Of a DNA stretch of 64,000 bases, positions 28,042 to 36,990 are shown piece by piece. Source of the DNA: Gimesia aquarii (lineage in GTDB: Bacteria; Planctomycetota; Planctomycetia; Planctomycetales; Planctomycetaceae); the NCBI RefSeq assembly GCF_007748175.1, contig NZ_CP037422.1, positions 2,920,020 to 2,984,019 of the forward strand. The letters are read 5' to 3'. The notes under the pieces are model-generated. The model was not told the origin of the DNA, did no database searches, and worked only from the letters and a program-made list of their open reading frames with translations. The translations under genes and the position numbers were made by a program. Every line of letters begins with the position of its first letter. Position 1 is the first letter of the stretch.

Positions 28042-29688
28042 TTAGAATTTCGCCAGAAATTCAATGCGTGCACCGGAACCAACGCCGCGCGATTCCTGTT
28101 TGGAGACAAAGCTATCGAGTAACATTATCCAATGTTGCCCAATCGCTTTCTGATAGCGGATGGCTCCTGCGATAGCACCATCATTGATTCCCTTTGTATT
28201 TTTTCGACCGCCTATTTCAAAAATGAGTTGCTGACGGGTCTTATCATAAAACAGTTGGTAGCCGAGACTGGCTCCCGCAGCATCCGTCGCCTGATTACTT
28301 AACGGGGCACCATATTGCCCTAAACCGGCTGCAGCAAACAGTAGTCCAACTTGTCCAAGAGGTCCACCTGCCAATGTTCCCCGTGCGGGAGACGTAAACT
28401 CATCGATGGCCAGAAACGCATTGAAATAAACCAGATCAGACGAATGGTGCGGCGTCAATGATATCTGGCTGAACAGCAACTCCCCCTGTCCAGAAGCGGC
28501 AGTTTCACCTTCATGTGGAAATGACCCTAACACCTGGAATGAAGTATTATAAGTATTATGAAATCCGTGCAGACGCTGAATGGCACTTAAGCCGAAGGCA
28601 GTCATACTGCCAAATTGCTGATTGCTGGAATGAACGGTGGCCACATCGGCATTCACCGTGCTGACGGCAAGATCGGTCTCAGTAAAAATACCATACATGC
28701 GGGAATCCGGATCACGTACGTTATTATTTCGATTGATCTCCCCCTCAACATAGACACCCGTAATTCGCATATTCAAAATGCCTCCGCCGTTGACTGTATT
28801 TCGCGTCACGGTAACGGCATCAACCATATCCTCATTAATCAACAATCCCTGCTGAAACGACATCGGCTGTCGGCCCACTGAAAAACCGATGTCGTATCTG
28901 TGGACATCATAAGGGTCCAAGTTCGGAAAAATCTCTCCAAAATCACCTTCAAAAAAGAGTGTCTGGATATCTGCATTTAAACCATCGAGCCATCGACCAT
29001 CGTGGAAGTCATAACCTGTGAACAGCCTGGAAGCTGTCAGCTCTTTATCGAGTGAACGCAGCCCTAATAAAATTCGCTCTGTTCCTGAGAGATTCAATTG
29101 CCCAAACAGATCAAGCCGATTGGCCCATTCCGTAGTATTGGTTCCCGTTCGGTTATTAAAATAGTTCAGGCCAGTGCGATAGGTACCGAAGACCCAGATC
29201 GAAGGCCGCCAGACCGCACCAGTGGGAATGACAATCCCTTGATTCAAAAATCCAATATCCAGGAACTTTTCGTTTGTCTCAACCAGTAAATTGGGACGAT
29301 CGGGAATCGGTTGTAACCCGATCGCATACTCATCTAAGGGAGATTCCGAAGTGTAGTGTTCCGCACAAATCAGTCTCTCGCCAAAGTGCGCCAGTGGCTC
29401 AGCAGGCGCTGCCAAGATCTCTAAAAGCGTCTCACCTAGCTTCCAGTAGAGTGGATCGTGATCATGTACCAGACTCGGATCGTATTCAACACGTTCGGCG
29501 AATGGGTTAATATAGGTCTCGCCGTACTTTTCAAGTTCGAGATCTTCTATTTCTTGACTCTCGTCTACAGCGGGAGGAAGAAACACTCTCCCTGGCTCCT
29601 CAAGATCCTGCGCAACAACGATCCCTGCATACAATAGGATTGTATGTATGAGTAGTAGTCGTAGAGAGCGCTGATGGTTAATTATCAT
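28042..29688 (-). CDS. Outer-membrane beta-barrel (porin-like) protein next to a multiheme cytochrome
   Basis: 548 residues with a signal peptide (LLLIHTILLYAGIVVAQ, cleavage after about residue 26). The rest has alternating polar/hydrophobic strands, many Gly/Asn/Thr turns and a terminal Phe (ARIEFLAKF), as in outer-membrane barrels. WVFGTYRTGLNYF, FSVGRQPMSFQQGLL and GASLGYQLFYDKTRQQLIFEIGG are strand-like. No family can be named with certainty. The start lies 15 bases after the stop of the pentaheme cytochrome gene, so the two are almost certainly co-transcribed. This could be a porin-cytochrome pair, but substrate or conduit function is inference. Confidence 0.8.
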   Translation of the reverse strand: MIINHQRSLRLLLIHTILLYAGIVVAQDLEEPGRVFLPPAVDESQEIEDLELEKYGETYINPFAERVEYDPSLVHDHDPLYWKLGETLLEILAAPAEPLAHFGERLICAEHYTSESPLDEYAIGLQPIPDRPNLLVETNEKFLDIGFLNQGIVIPTGAVWRPSIWVFGTYRTGLNYFNNRTGTNTTEWANRLDLFGQLNLSGTERILLGLRSLDKELTASRLFTGYDFHDGRWLDGLNADIQTLFFEGDFGEIFPNLDPYDVHRYDIGFSVGRQPMSFQQGLLINEDMVDAVTVTRNTVNGGGILNMRITGVYVEGEINRNNNVRDPDSRMYGIFTETDLAVSTVNADVATVHSSNQQFGSMTAFGLSAIQRLHGFHNTYNTSFQVLGSFPHEGETAASGQGELLFSQISLTPHHSSDLVYFNAFLAIDEFTSPARGTLAGGPLGQVGLLFAAAGLGQYGAPLSNQATDAAGASLGYQLFYDKTRQQLIFEIGGRKNTKGINDGAIAGAIRYQKAIGQHWIMLLDSFVSKQESRGVGSGARIEFLAKF

Positions 29689-29703
29689 ATCCAGAAATCT
29701 GTC

Positions 29704-31608
29704 TTAGCGAACACAGATTGTTTCTACCTTTTCGTATAAAACCATGTGTCCTTCAACAACGCCATCCGCAATATTTCGGGCGGACATGCCATAATCAAAT
29801 CCGACATCGGAAATTTCATGCACTAAGTTGACCGGCACCATGCCCGCGATCATTTGGATACGAACGGTGTAGTTTCCTGGTCCTGTCAACTGACTGCGTG
29901 ATAGATGGTATTTAGCCAGACGGCTGCTTCTGGGTGGTATGTTTTGCTTTTGTTTTCGTGCACCCGTAGGACGTCCCAGAACAGTAAAGGGACGTGTCTC
30001 TGGTCGAAAATAGGGGAGTGGATCAAGAGAATAGGGAACGTTGAGAACTTGCTCACGTTCCCCTCCACGAATATTGCGTGTGATAAATCTTGATTGCAGC
30101 GTAAAGAGCTGTCGATCGAGAGGCACTTTTCCATTATGCACATACAACGAATGTGAATCCCGAATATCACCATTCGGATCCAGGTCTCCCGATTGAAAGA
30201 CAAGTCTGCCATTTTGATCCCAGACCATTGTCCTTAAAAAGACAACACGTTCTGCATCGAACCCGGTTGGTACCCCATGCCCCAGTGTAATATTGGAAAC
30301 AGGGACACAAAACTTCAATCCATAACCGTTTGCTTTTTCTACCTGTATGTCTCCCAAATGATAACCTGCCTGCAAAATTTGCAGCCTCTGTGACGTTGCC
30401 TCAGCGAGTAATTCATATTGATCGTTTAAAATCTGTCGGGCCTTGATCCGCATCACCTGATCATCCCACGGAGGCGGAAAGTAAGTCCCCTTGGTTACAT
30501 GCTTTTCAAAAACAGGCGTTCCCCAACCTCCGGCGTCATCGAAGACAAGCCACTCACGCATGGTGGCAAGCCCTTCGGCTGTTTTCGGATCTGAACCTTC
30601 CTCACGAACCGCTTTGGGATTATGTGGAAAGAGGCCCCGATGAATGATCGGATAGTCAGGACCAATCATCATATGATTTGTATGCTTACGGACTGGCGTC
30701 TTCACATTACCAACGATAGCAGCAGGAGAAAAACTGTAACCTTTGGGCTCACCTGGTACGGCTCCCATATGACAATCCTGACAGTTTTCTTTGAACTTCT
30801 TAGCGGAAGGCGAATGTTTAAATTCACTGAAGGCGTCTTCTAATCGAAACCCGTTGGGCGCAAAAACGTCATGACAACTGCCGCAGAAACCAGGCGTGAT
30901 CAACTGGAAAAACCGATACGCTTTCGCGTGAACTTCACGACCTTTGATATGTGGATTTTCCGTTGTTTTCAAAACACCATACTTATCCGGATTTGCCAGG
31001 ACCTCCGCGAGTCCTTCATCACCATTGGGACCATACACGACCTGATTGATGTCTCCACTGACCAGCGCCTGTCGCCCTGCGCCTTTCCCCCACGCCTGAT
31101 TAATTCGATGACAGTTGACACAAGTCACTCCTTCACGCGATGAAGGGGGGCGATCAAGATTGCTCATATTTATGGGTTCGGATAACGCCATACCAACGGG
31201 TGTGTGGCAACGAATACAAAAATCCCCCAAGGTGCCGTTATTCAGTTTGATGAGTTTATTTGACATCGCATTGAAGACCGGACTGAGCTGTGCATACGCA
31301 TGAGGTGAGACGGACCATTCGCGATAATGCTGTGGATGACATTTGCCACACTTGGCGGCAGAAGGGAAGGGGTCATCGACAAAGCAGTCAGCATGTGCTT
31401 TATCAACGACATAATCAAGCACATCCTGGGAATTTTTGCTCGTCTCTGTGTTTGTTGAATTCTCAGATCCAAAGAGGCTTACAAAGCCTTTGTCTTCTGC
31501 CTGGGCCTCCTGAAAAGCAAGATTGGGTAGCACGAACGCGCAGAGGCCCAATGCGATCGCAAAACTACGATAAGGCCTGGCTTGATTCTTACTGGGGAAG
31601 GGTTCCAT
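29704..31608 (-). CDS. Pentaheme c-type cytochrome (cytochrome c554-like)
   Basis: 634 residues. The ATG at 31608 is chosen because AGGAGG ends six bases upstream; an upstream GTG overlaps that site. Signal peptide: SFAIALGLCAFVLPNLAFQEAQA. Five CxxCH haem sites: about 87-91 (CGKCH), 131-135 (CIRCH), 163-167 (CVNCH), 242-246 (CGSCH), 276-280 (CQDCH). The first haem is followed by PQHYREWSVSPHA, the signature of the cytochrome c554 family (PF13435-like). The C-terminal half (from about 350) has no haem motif and looks like a beta-rich domain (SNITLGHGVPTGFDAERVVFL). Periplasmic electron transfer. It precedes the porin-like gene in an operon. Confidence 0.92.
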   Translation of the reverse strand: MEPFPSKNQARPYRSFAIALGLCAFVLPNLAFQEAQAEDKGFVSLFGSENSTNTETSKNSQDVLDYVVDKAHADCFVDDPFPSAAKCGKCHPQHYREWSVSPHAYAQLSPVFNAMSNKLIKLNNGTLGDFCIRCHTPVGMALSEPINMSNLDRPPSSREGVTCVNCHRINQAWGKGAGRQALVSGDINQVVYGPNGDEGLAEVLANPDKYGVLKTTENPHIKGREVHAKAYRFFQLITPGFCGSCHDVFAPNGFRLEDAFSEFKHSPSAKKFKENCQDCHMGAVPGEPKGYSFSPAAIVGNVKTPVRKHTNHMMIGPDYPIIHRGLFPHNPKAVREEGSDPKTAEGLATMREWLVFDDAGGWGTPVFEKHVTKGTYFPPPWDDQVMRIKARQILNDQYELLAEATSQRLQILQAGYHLGDIQVEKANGYGLKFCVPVSNITLGHGVPTGFDAERVVFLRTMVWDQNGRLVFQSGDLDPNGDIRDSHSLYVHNGKVPLDRQLFTLQSRFITRNIRGGEREQVLNVPYSLDPLPYFRPETRPFTVLGRPTGARKQKQNIPPRSSRLAKYHLSRSQLTGPGNYTVRIQMIAGMVPVNLVHEISDVGFDYGMSARNIADGVVEGHMVLYEKVETICVR

Positions 31609-31933
31609 CCCTCTCCTCCTGAAAAACACGGGACATATTGTCCGCGCATAATGAGACTGAAATTGTGATGTCAGCAGAATTGTTGCAGCAGGCTTAATAG
31701 GTATAATCGGAATAAATTAACATTCTGTTAACGAATTAACAGAGTTGATTGGCAAGTATCCAGGAAAAGATGAGCGACAAATTCACCGACTTAACTAGCA
31801 TTCAACGCAGCCACCCTAATATCTCAACATTGGATCTACCAAGCAGTTGACACCTAAATGAATGCCATTTCATTCGCGCGCAAAGTAATGAAAGCATGCC
31901 CTTTCAAAATACCAAGAAGATCTCTACTTCGAC
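31609..31933. other. Intergenic region between the cyclase and the pentaheme cytochrome
   Basis: About 320 bases. It holds the AGGAGG ribosome site of the cytochrome gene at its left edge and otherwise A+T-rich sequence. No hairpin with a T run, repeat or small gene was recognised, although it must contain the cytochrome promoter and probably the 3' end of the cyclase transcript. Confidence 0.4.
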
Positions 31934-33697
31934 TTACTTCTCAAGAGAAATGACACCATCCCAATCTGCTGGTGCCTTGTAATTGTTACAAGCAATCTGA
32001 AGCAGCAAGAAATCTTTGGCACGATCCTTCGGTGGCAAATGCCCTAGCAAGTCAAGTGCGCGTTCCCAATCTCCTTCAATAAACGCCTCGACTGCTGCTT
32101 CAAAATCTAGAATATTCCGATTTGAGATCGAGCTTTTCCCTTCAGAAGGCAGTAATTCATAAATGGGAAATGGTGTTTCAAATCCGGCGGGACGAAATAT
32201 TCCGATACGTCGACAACGTCCTTCCGTTTCAGGAAGCAGGTTGCGCACATCGGAAGCCGTTTGCTCATCGATGAGAATGGGAACGCCAATCTGCTTTGTC
32301 ATGCCTTCCAGTCGAGATGCCAGGTTCACCACAGGACCAAATACACCGACTTTCGCCTGCTCCCTGGTCCCAATTTTTCCAGCGATTGCCTGACCACGGG
32401 TGATTCCAATTCCAACTTCAAATCCACTGAGTTCATTTTCCTTAGAACTGTTCGATATTTTAAACATTCTTTGAATGCGCAGCGCTGCCAGACAGGCCGG
32501 AATCGCACCTTTAGACAACGGCAAAGGCCAGCCCCAAAACCCGAGTGCACTGTCTCCCTGAAAATCGGCAATCACACCATTCTGACCGCTAATACTCTGA
32601 GTCATGACTCCCAACGCATTTTTTAATCGCCCCAGAAAATGATGTAGATTCTTACCAGCCTGCTCTGTCATATGGGAGAATCCTCGCAGATCACAAAACA
32701 AAACTGCTGTGTCGGTTTCTGTTGGTTCCAGAGTGTGTTTGGCATCATCTTTGGAGACCATTTTGATGATGGCGGGTGAAAAGAACTGCTGAATCCCGGA
32801 AAACCGGTCTTCCAGCTCATGCACTCGACGAATCGCAGACAGCATTTGGGCCACCAACTCAACCAGATTCAAATCGTCCTGTAAGTCATCCGTTGATAAA
32901 TATGCCTTTGAAGGTGATTCTTCACCATAACGACCACAAGTATAAAGACACCACTTCTTATTTCCATCTGTGTTTACCGGCGTACAAAAAGCCCATCGTC
33001 CATTTGCCAGCGGTGCTCCCGTTCGGTTCTTCTCCACTTCGATTGCTGTTTCATTTTTCTTCAAGACATCACGTACCAAGGACCTGACAATCGACACACG
33101 CCTGAACCCCGGAACCGGCTGCTCCCAATGGACAACACTCCATTTCTTTTCACCGTCGCTCTCGATGATTGCCACGACATCTGCATGGTTCATCACATCT
33201 TTGAGTATTTGAGCCGCTTGACTAGCCAGATTATCTTTGTCCTTGCAAAGCCATAATGTTGGCACTAATTTGGAAACGGCCTCGATTCTCAAATCTGTCG
33301 TACGTAAGCTGAATTCCGTCAGAATATCAGAATCAGTATCCAGGTCATCCAGGATTTGTAATATGCCTGAGTTCGGCGTTCGATCGACCGATTGAAATTC
33401 TGTCGCACCAATTTGAAATTTCTCGCCGACCGATACACTCAACTCACTGTAATACTGATTGTCGAACCAGATTTGATTCCTCACACTGGGAAAACAGCGA
33501 ATATTGAGACGTCTCTGGTGCCGTTCGAATTCTGCATGCATCCGTGAAATGGTGGAATCCCAGGGAACTGCGAAGTCGTTCTCCGCACTTCGACCTAACA
33601 ACAATGTCTTCGAGTCAGGAATATCCCATTCAATCTTTTCGCCTGGTCTTGAGCCTGTTGCAATGAGATGCATCATTGTTGAGTTCCGTTTTGTCAT
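31934..33697 (-). CDS. FHA-GAF-class III adenylate/guanylate cyclase
   Basis: 587 residues, no membrane segment. An N-terminal FHA domain (about 10-105) has LLLGRSAENDFAVPWDSTISRMHAEF, the phosphothreonine-binding pattern (GR, S, SRMHA). A GAF-like region follows (about 130-290). The class III cyclase domain (about 325-515) has both metal-binding aspartates, in TAVLFCDLRGFSHMTEQAG and VIADFQGDSALGFWG, and GPVVNLASRLEG, where Asn and Arg of the transition-state motif are kept. The usual Asp before VVN is Pro here (GPVVN rather than GDxVN), so ATP versus GTP preference is not clear. A helical tail ends the protein. It is divergent from the cNMP/Fe-S cytochrome operon at 34037-39934. An FHA input suggests control by Ser/Thr phosphorylation. 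Confidence 0.93.
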   Translation of the reverse strand: MTKRNSTMMHLIATGSRPGEKIEWDIPDSKTLLLGRSAENDFAVPWDSTISRMHAEFERHQRRLNIRCFPSVRNQIWFDNQYYSELSVSVGEKFQIGATEFQSVDRTPNSGILQILDDLDTDSDILTEFSLRTTDLRIEAVSKLVPTLWLCKDKDNLASQAAQILKDVMNHADVVAIIESDGEKKWSVVHWEQPVPGFRRVSIVRSLVRDVLKKNETAIEVEKNRTGAPLANGRWAFCTPVNTDGNKKWCLYTCGRYGEESPSKAYLSTDDLQDDLNLVELVAQMLSAIRRVHELEDRFSGIQQFFSPAIIKMVSKDDAKHTLEPTETDTAVLFCDLRGFSHMTEQAGKNLHHFLGRLKNALGVMTQSISGQNGVIADFQGDSALGFWGWPLPLSKGAIPACLAALRIQRMFKISNSSKENELSGFEVGIGITRGQAIAGKIGTREQAKVGVFGPVVNLASRLEGMTKQIGVPILIDEQTASDVRNLLPETEGRCRRIGIFRPAGFETPFPIYELLPSEGKSSISNRNILDFEAAVEAFIEGDWERALDLLGHLPPKDRAKDFLLLQIACNNYKAPADWDGVISLEK

Positions 33698-34036
33698 TGA
33701 CTTTCAGATGTGATCCAATATGGGATTGACTTTGACTCTCTCTACCCGTCTGATAGAGATATGATCACAAAGCCCAGTATTCAAAACGCATTTTTGGATG
33801 AATGGCAACACCCCTTTCCTTAAATAGTCACGTTTTTTTCTAACAAAAAAGTCAATTTTTCGAGTAGTAAACGGTGAGCATCCACCGTTACTTATGTGTA
33901 TGTTGTAAATTTTCCTTTCGATTTACATGTACTCGACAGGTCATACATTCCGGCAGTTCTTTGGCGAAAACAGACCACGATAATTGACAAAATTGCTATA
34001 TCCCTTCTCCTAATTCAGACATAGAAAGTTTCTATA
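33698..34036. other. Divergent promoter region between the cyclase and the redox operon
   Basis: About 340 bases that must carry both promoters. An imperfect inverted repeat at about 33869-33888 (AACGGTG, six-base loop, CACCGTT) lies mid-way. TGTGATC (33709-33715) and GATCACA (33763-33769) are CRP-like half sites but 47 bases apart, too far for one classical CRP site. The cytochrome ATG at 34037 has no clear Shine-Dalgarno. Nothing else was found. Confidence 0.4.
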
Positions 34037-35209
34037 ATGAACTGCACTTCATGCAGAATTCGTCGACTTAAACCAATCAATTGTCTGTTTTTGATGATGT
34101 TTGTTTGCCTGCTCCTGCAAATTGTTGTATCCACTTTCTCGGAAGAGATGTACGCAACCGAATCAGTGGCTGCAACAAATGTTGAGAGCAAACAAGAAAA
34201 GATCAAAAAGATCATGGGAGTCACCAATGCAGACTGCAAGAAGTGTCACCCCTCTGAAGTGGCAACCTGGATGAAAACAGTGCATGCGCAATCGCCCGAT
34301 ATGCGGCTCTACAAGTTTGAGGGCAATACAAAGAAGTATGCAACCGCCATGGGAATCACAAGTGCCAGCTTGCTGGCGGATTCCATGTGTGCCGACTGTC
34401 ACGCCACAAAAGCAGTGCGAGACGGTAAAGTGAAAGTCATCTCGGGTGTCTCATGCGAATCATGCCATGGCGCCGCGGGGGGAAAAGACGGCTGGCTGAA
34501 TCGTCATCAGTCTTATCATGCCAGCATGCCGATTCCGCGGGCTGAAGAAACTGCAGAACATCGGGAAGCACGTCTCAAACACTGTGATGAAGCGGGGATG
34601 ATCCGTTCCTCCAATCTCTATGGTCTCTCGAAGGCCTGCATGAAATGCCATATTATTGGCAATGAGAAGTTAATTGCCGCGGGACACAAGTCAGCGAGTG
34701 CCTTTGATTTTGCATCCTGGTCGAGTGGAGAATTGAAACACAACTTTCTGGTTGATAAAACAAAGAACGCAGATGCCCCCACACTCTGGATGGAACGCAC
34801 CGGCGGAACGGCCGAGAATCGCAAACGGGTCAAATTTGTCGTCGGCACTCTGACTCAATTAGAGGCAGCACTGCGTCAACGTGCAGATGCAACGAATCCA
34901 GCTGTCATCCCTCAAATTGCAGGCACTGCCGCGGCTGCGAATGCCAAGCTTTCACAAATCAATGCATTTGCTCCTACACCCGAAGTTCAAAAGGTGACCA
35001 CTTTGATCACGCCCCTTCTGGGAACGCTGTTTGTGCCTCAGCCAAGTGACAAGACAACGTATAGCCAGGCAGCAGATCAAGTGGCAGAGCAAGCGAAACT
35101 GTTCGCTAAAAATCACAATGGTGCAAAACTGGCAGGCCTGGACACAATGATTAACCAATTACCACCACACTTTTCCCAACAATACAAAGAAAAATATCTC
35201 AAAAACTAA
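34037..35209 (+). CDS. Tetraheme cytochrome c554-like protein
   Basis: 390 residues with a signal/anchor (NCLFLMMFVCLLLQIVVSTF, about 15-34). Four CxxCH sites: CKKCH 67-71, CADCH 118-122, CESCH 140-144, CMKCH 201-205. The first is followed by PSEVATWMKTVHAQS, the c554-family pattern with a second His. The C-terminal third (from about 250) is helical, Ala/Gln-rich and free of haem motifs. Predicted periplasmic electron carrier, possibly membrane-held by its N-terminus. First gene of a four-gene operon whose next gene starts 42 bases later. The start is weakly supported because no ribosome site is visible. Confidence 0.9.
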   Translation: MNCTSCRIRRLKPINCLFLMMFVCLLLQIVVSTFSEEMYATESVAATNVESKQEKIKKIMGVTNADCKKCHPSEVATWMKTVHAQSPDMRLYKFEGNTKKYATAMGITSASLLADSMCADCHATKAVRDGKVKVISGVSCESCHGAAGGKDGWLNRHQSYHASMPIPRAEETAEHREARLKHCDEAGMIRSSNLYGLSKACMKCHIIGNEKLIAAGHKSASAFDFASWSSGELKHNFLVDKTKNADAPTLWMERTGGTAENRKRVKFVVGTLTQLEAALRQRADATNPAVIPQIAGTAAAANAKLSQINAFAPTPEVQKVTTLITPLLGTLFVPQPSDKTTYSQAADQVAEQAKLFAKNHNGAKLAGLDTMINQLPPHFSQQYKEKYLKN

Positions 35210-35250
35210 ACCGTCTTTCATTTTTCAAGTCACAAACAAGCGCTTACGCT

Positions 35251-36990
35251 ATGTCAGACCCATCCATTTCACGACCACGTCGCTGGGATAAACCCTTCTC
35301 ACTCGAAGTCGGGAGTGAAGATGAGATGACTGATGATATTGTTGACTCGCTTCTGCAATCACCTCCCTTTTCTCAAATCGATCCCGAAGGGTTTAAGAAA
35401 TCGCTACCACTTCGTGAAATCATGAAGAATGATTCTCGAATCATAGGGTTTGATGATGGCGATATCATTATAAGGCGAGGTGACTGGGGGAATTCCGCCT
35501 TTTTCGTGCTTTCAGGAACGGTTCGTGTCGATCTGGAACGGAAACAGACTTCGTTACCCGATGAAATACTGGGACGTCGCGTCAGCAAGGTAAAAACGTT
35601 TTTTGAATCGATCGCTCAACTTTGGAAAAATAACAAACATCCTGAAGTTCGCGAAATTGCTTCAACCGGTAACAAACCGACGTTCAACACACGTATCTCG
35701 CATGGAAAGACTCGAATTTATCTTCAAGAAGTTTCAGCGGTACTCGACAAATATCGGACTGCAAAACTTGAAGCAGGCCACTGGTTTGGAGAACTGGCTG
35801 CCTTGGGACGAACCAGCCGTGTCACCACAGTTTTCTCGGAAGGTGTGTCGCAACTTCTCGAAATCCGCTGGCAGGGAATTCGCGATATCCTGCGGTATGA
35901 TCGAAACAGAAGCCTGAAGCAGTATATTGAAGACGTCTTTCGAGAGCGCGCGCTGGCTGCTTTTTTGCGAACCGACCCTCTGTTTCACGACTGTGAACCA
36001 GAGTTGCTGCAACGGATCGTGGATCAAGTCGAATTTCATACTTACGGCAACTACGACTCTCACAAGCCGTTTAAGGAATTAATAAAAGACGGCGATAACA
36101 ATACTGATGCGGGAGAACCGGTCATCATTGAAGAAGGGGATTACCCGAACGGCATCGTGATGATTCGCAGTGGCCTGGCAAGAATCAGTAAACGCCATTA
36201 CAACGGACGACGCACAGTCGGCTATTTGTCACCCGGCCAGATCTTTGGATTAGACGAAATTCAAGCAGAACTTGAGTCTCTCACTCCGGTAGCCTGTCGT
36301 ACTCAACTCAGTGCCATCGGCCATTTAAATGCAGTACTCGTTCCCACTCCACTGGTTGAAGAGATTCTCCAAGCCAAACAATCTCCCGAAATCATACCAT
36401 CAAATAAAAAGACAAACACCTGCCGCCCTACAGGCAGTCATACGGTCAAATTACATGATGACCTCCTCCTTAGTCAGCTCGTTGATCACCATTACGTACA
36501 AGGGACTTCCTTGATGGTGATCAATCTTGATCGTTGTACACGCTGTGATGATTGCGTACGAGCGTGTGCCACAGCGCATGACAATAACCCTCGTTTTGTT
36601 CGGCATGGGCCGATCCTCAATCAATACATGATTCCCAACGCCTGTCTGCACTGTGTTGATCCGATCTGTATGATTGAATGTCCTACCGCCGCGATTCAAC
36701 GTGATCTCGATCATGGTGATATTGTCATCAATGAGCAAACCTGTATCGGCTGTGCTCAGTGTGCAAGTAATTGTCCTTTTGACGCCATTCGTATGGTCGA
36801 TATTCGAGATTCAAAAGGCGAGATCATTGTCGATTCCAAATCTCACGTCCCACTCACACAGGCTACAAAGTGTGATCTTTGTATTGACCAGAAAAGTGGC
36901 CCTGCGTGTGAGCGTGCTTGTCCTCATGATGCTCTATTCCGTGTTGACATGCATGATGCATCCAAAGTGGAAGAGGTGTTTTCGCCATGA
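35251..36990 (+). CDS. Cyclic-nucleotide-binding domain protein fused to a four-cluster ferredoxin
   Basis: 579 residues, no signal peptide or membrane segment, so cytoplasmic. The first cNMP-binding domain (about 60-215) has a phosphate-binding cassette FGELAALGRTSRVTTV (179-194) with Glu181 and Arg190 in place; a 70-residue insert (about 98-170) interrupts its barrel. The second (about 240-380) keeps the fold (GIVMIRSGLARI) but its cassette is IFGLDEIQAE with no Arg, so it probably does not bind nucleotide. The C-terminal part (about 420-570) has 16 cysteines in four [4Fe-4S] sites: 429/432/435/439, 465/468/473/477, 498/501/504/508, 541/544/552/556, the order of DmsB/NrfC/HybA-type electron-transfer subunits. 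Its stop overlaps the next start (ATGA, 36987-36990). Inferred job: a redox wire switched by a cyclic nucleotide. Confidence 0.92.
   Translation: MSDPSISRPRRWDKPFSLEVGSEDEMTDDIVDSLLQSPPFSQIDPEGFKKSLPLREIMKNDSRIIGFDDGDIIIRRGDWGNSAFFVLSGTVRVDLERKQTSLPDEILGRRVSKVKTFFESIAQLWKNNKHPEVREIASTGNKPTFNTRISHGKTRIYLQEVSAVLDKYRTAKLEAGHWFGELAALGRTSRVTTVFSEGVSQLLEIRWQGIRDILRYDRNRSLKQYIEDVFRERALAAFLRTDPLFHDCEPELLQRIVDQVEFHTYGNYDSHKPFKELIKDGDNNTDAGEPVIIEEGDYPNGIVMIRSGLARISKRHYNGRRTVGYLSPGQIFGLDEIQAELESLTPVACRTQLSAIGHLNAVLVPTPLVEEILQAKQSPEIIPSNKKTNTCRPTGSHTVKLHDDLLLSQLVDHHYVQGTSLMVINLDRCTRCDDCVRACATAHDNNPRFVRHGPILNQYMIPNACLHCVDPICMIECPTAAIQRDLDHGDIVINEQTCIGCAQCASNCPFDAIRMVDIRDSKGEIIVDSKSHVPLTQATKCDLCIDQKSGPACERACPHDALFRVDMHDASKVEEVFSP

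Noticed and set aside
33709-33769. CRP-like inverted half sites TGTGATC and GATCACA
   Set aside because: They are 47 bases apart, while a classical CRP site has a 6-base spacer; chance occurrence is likely.
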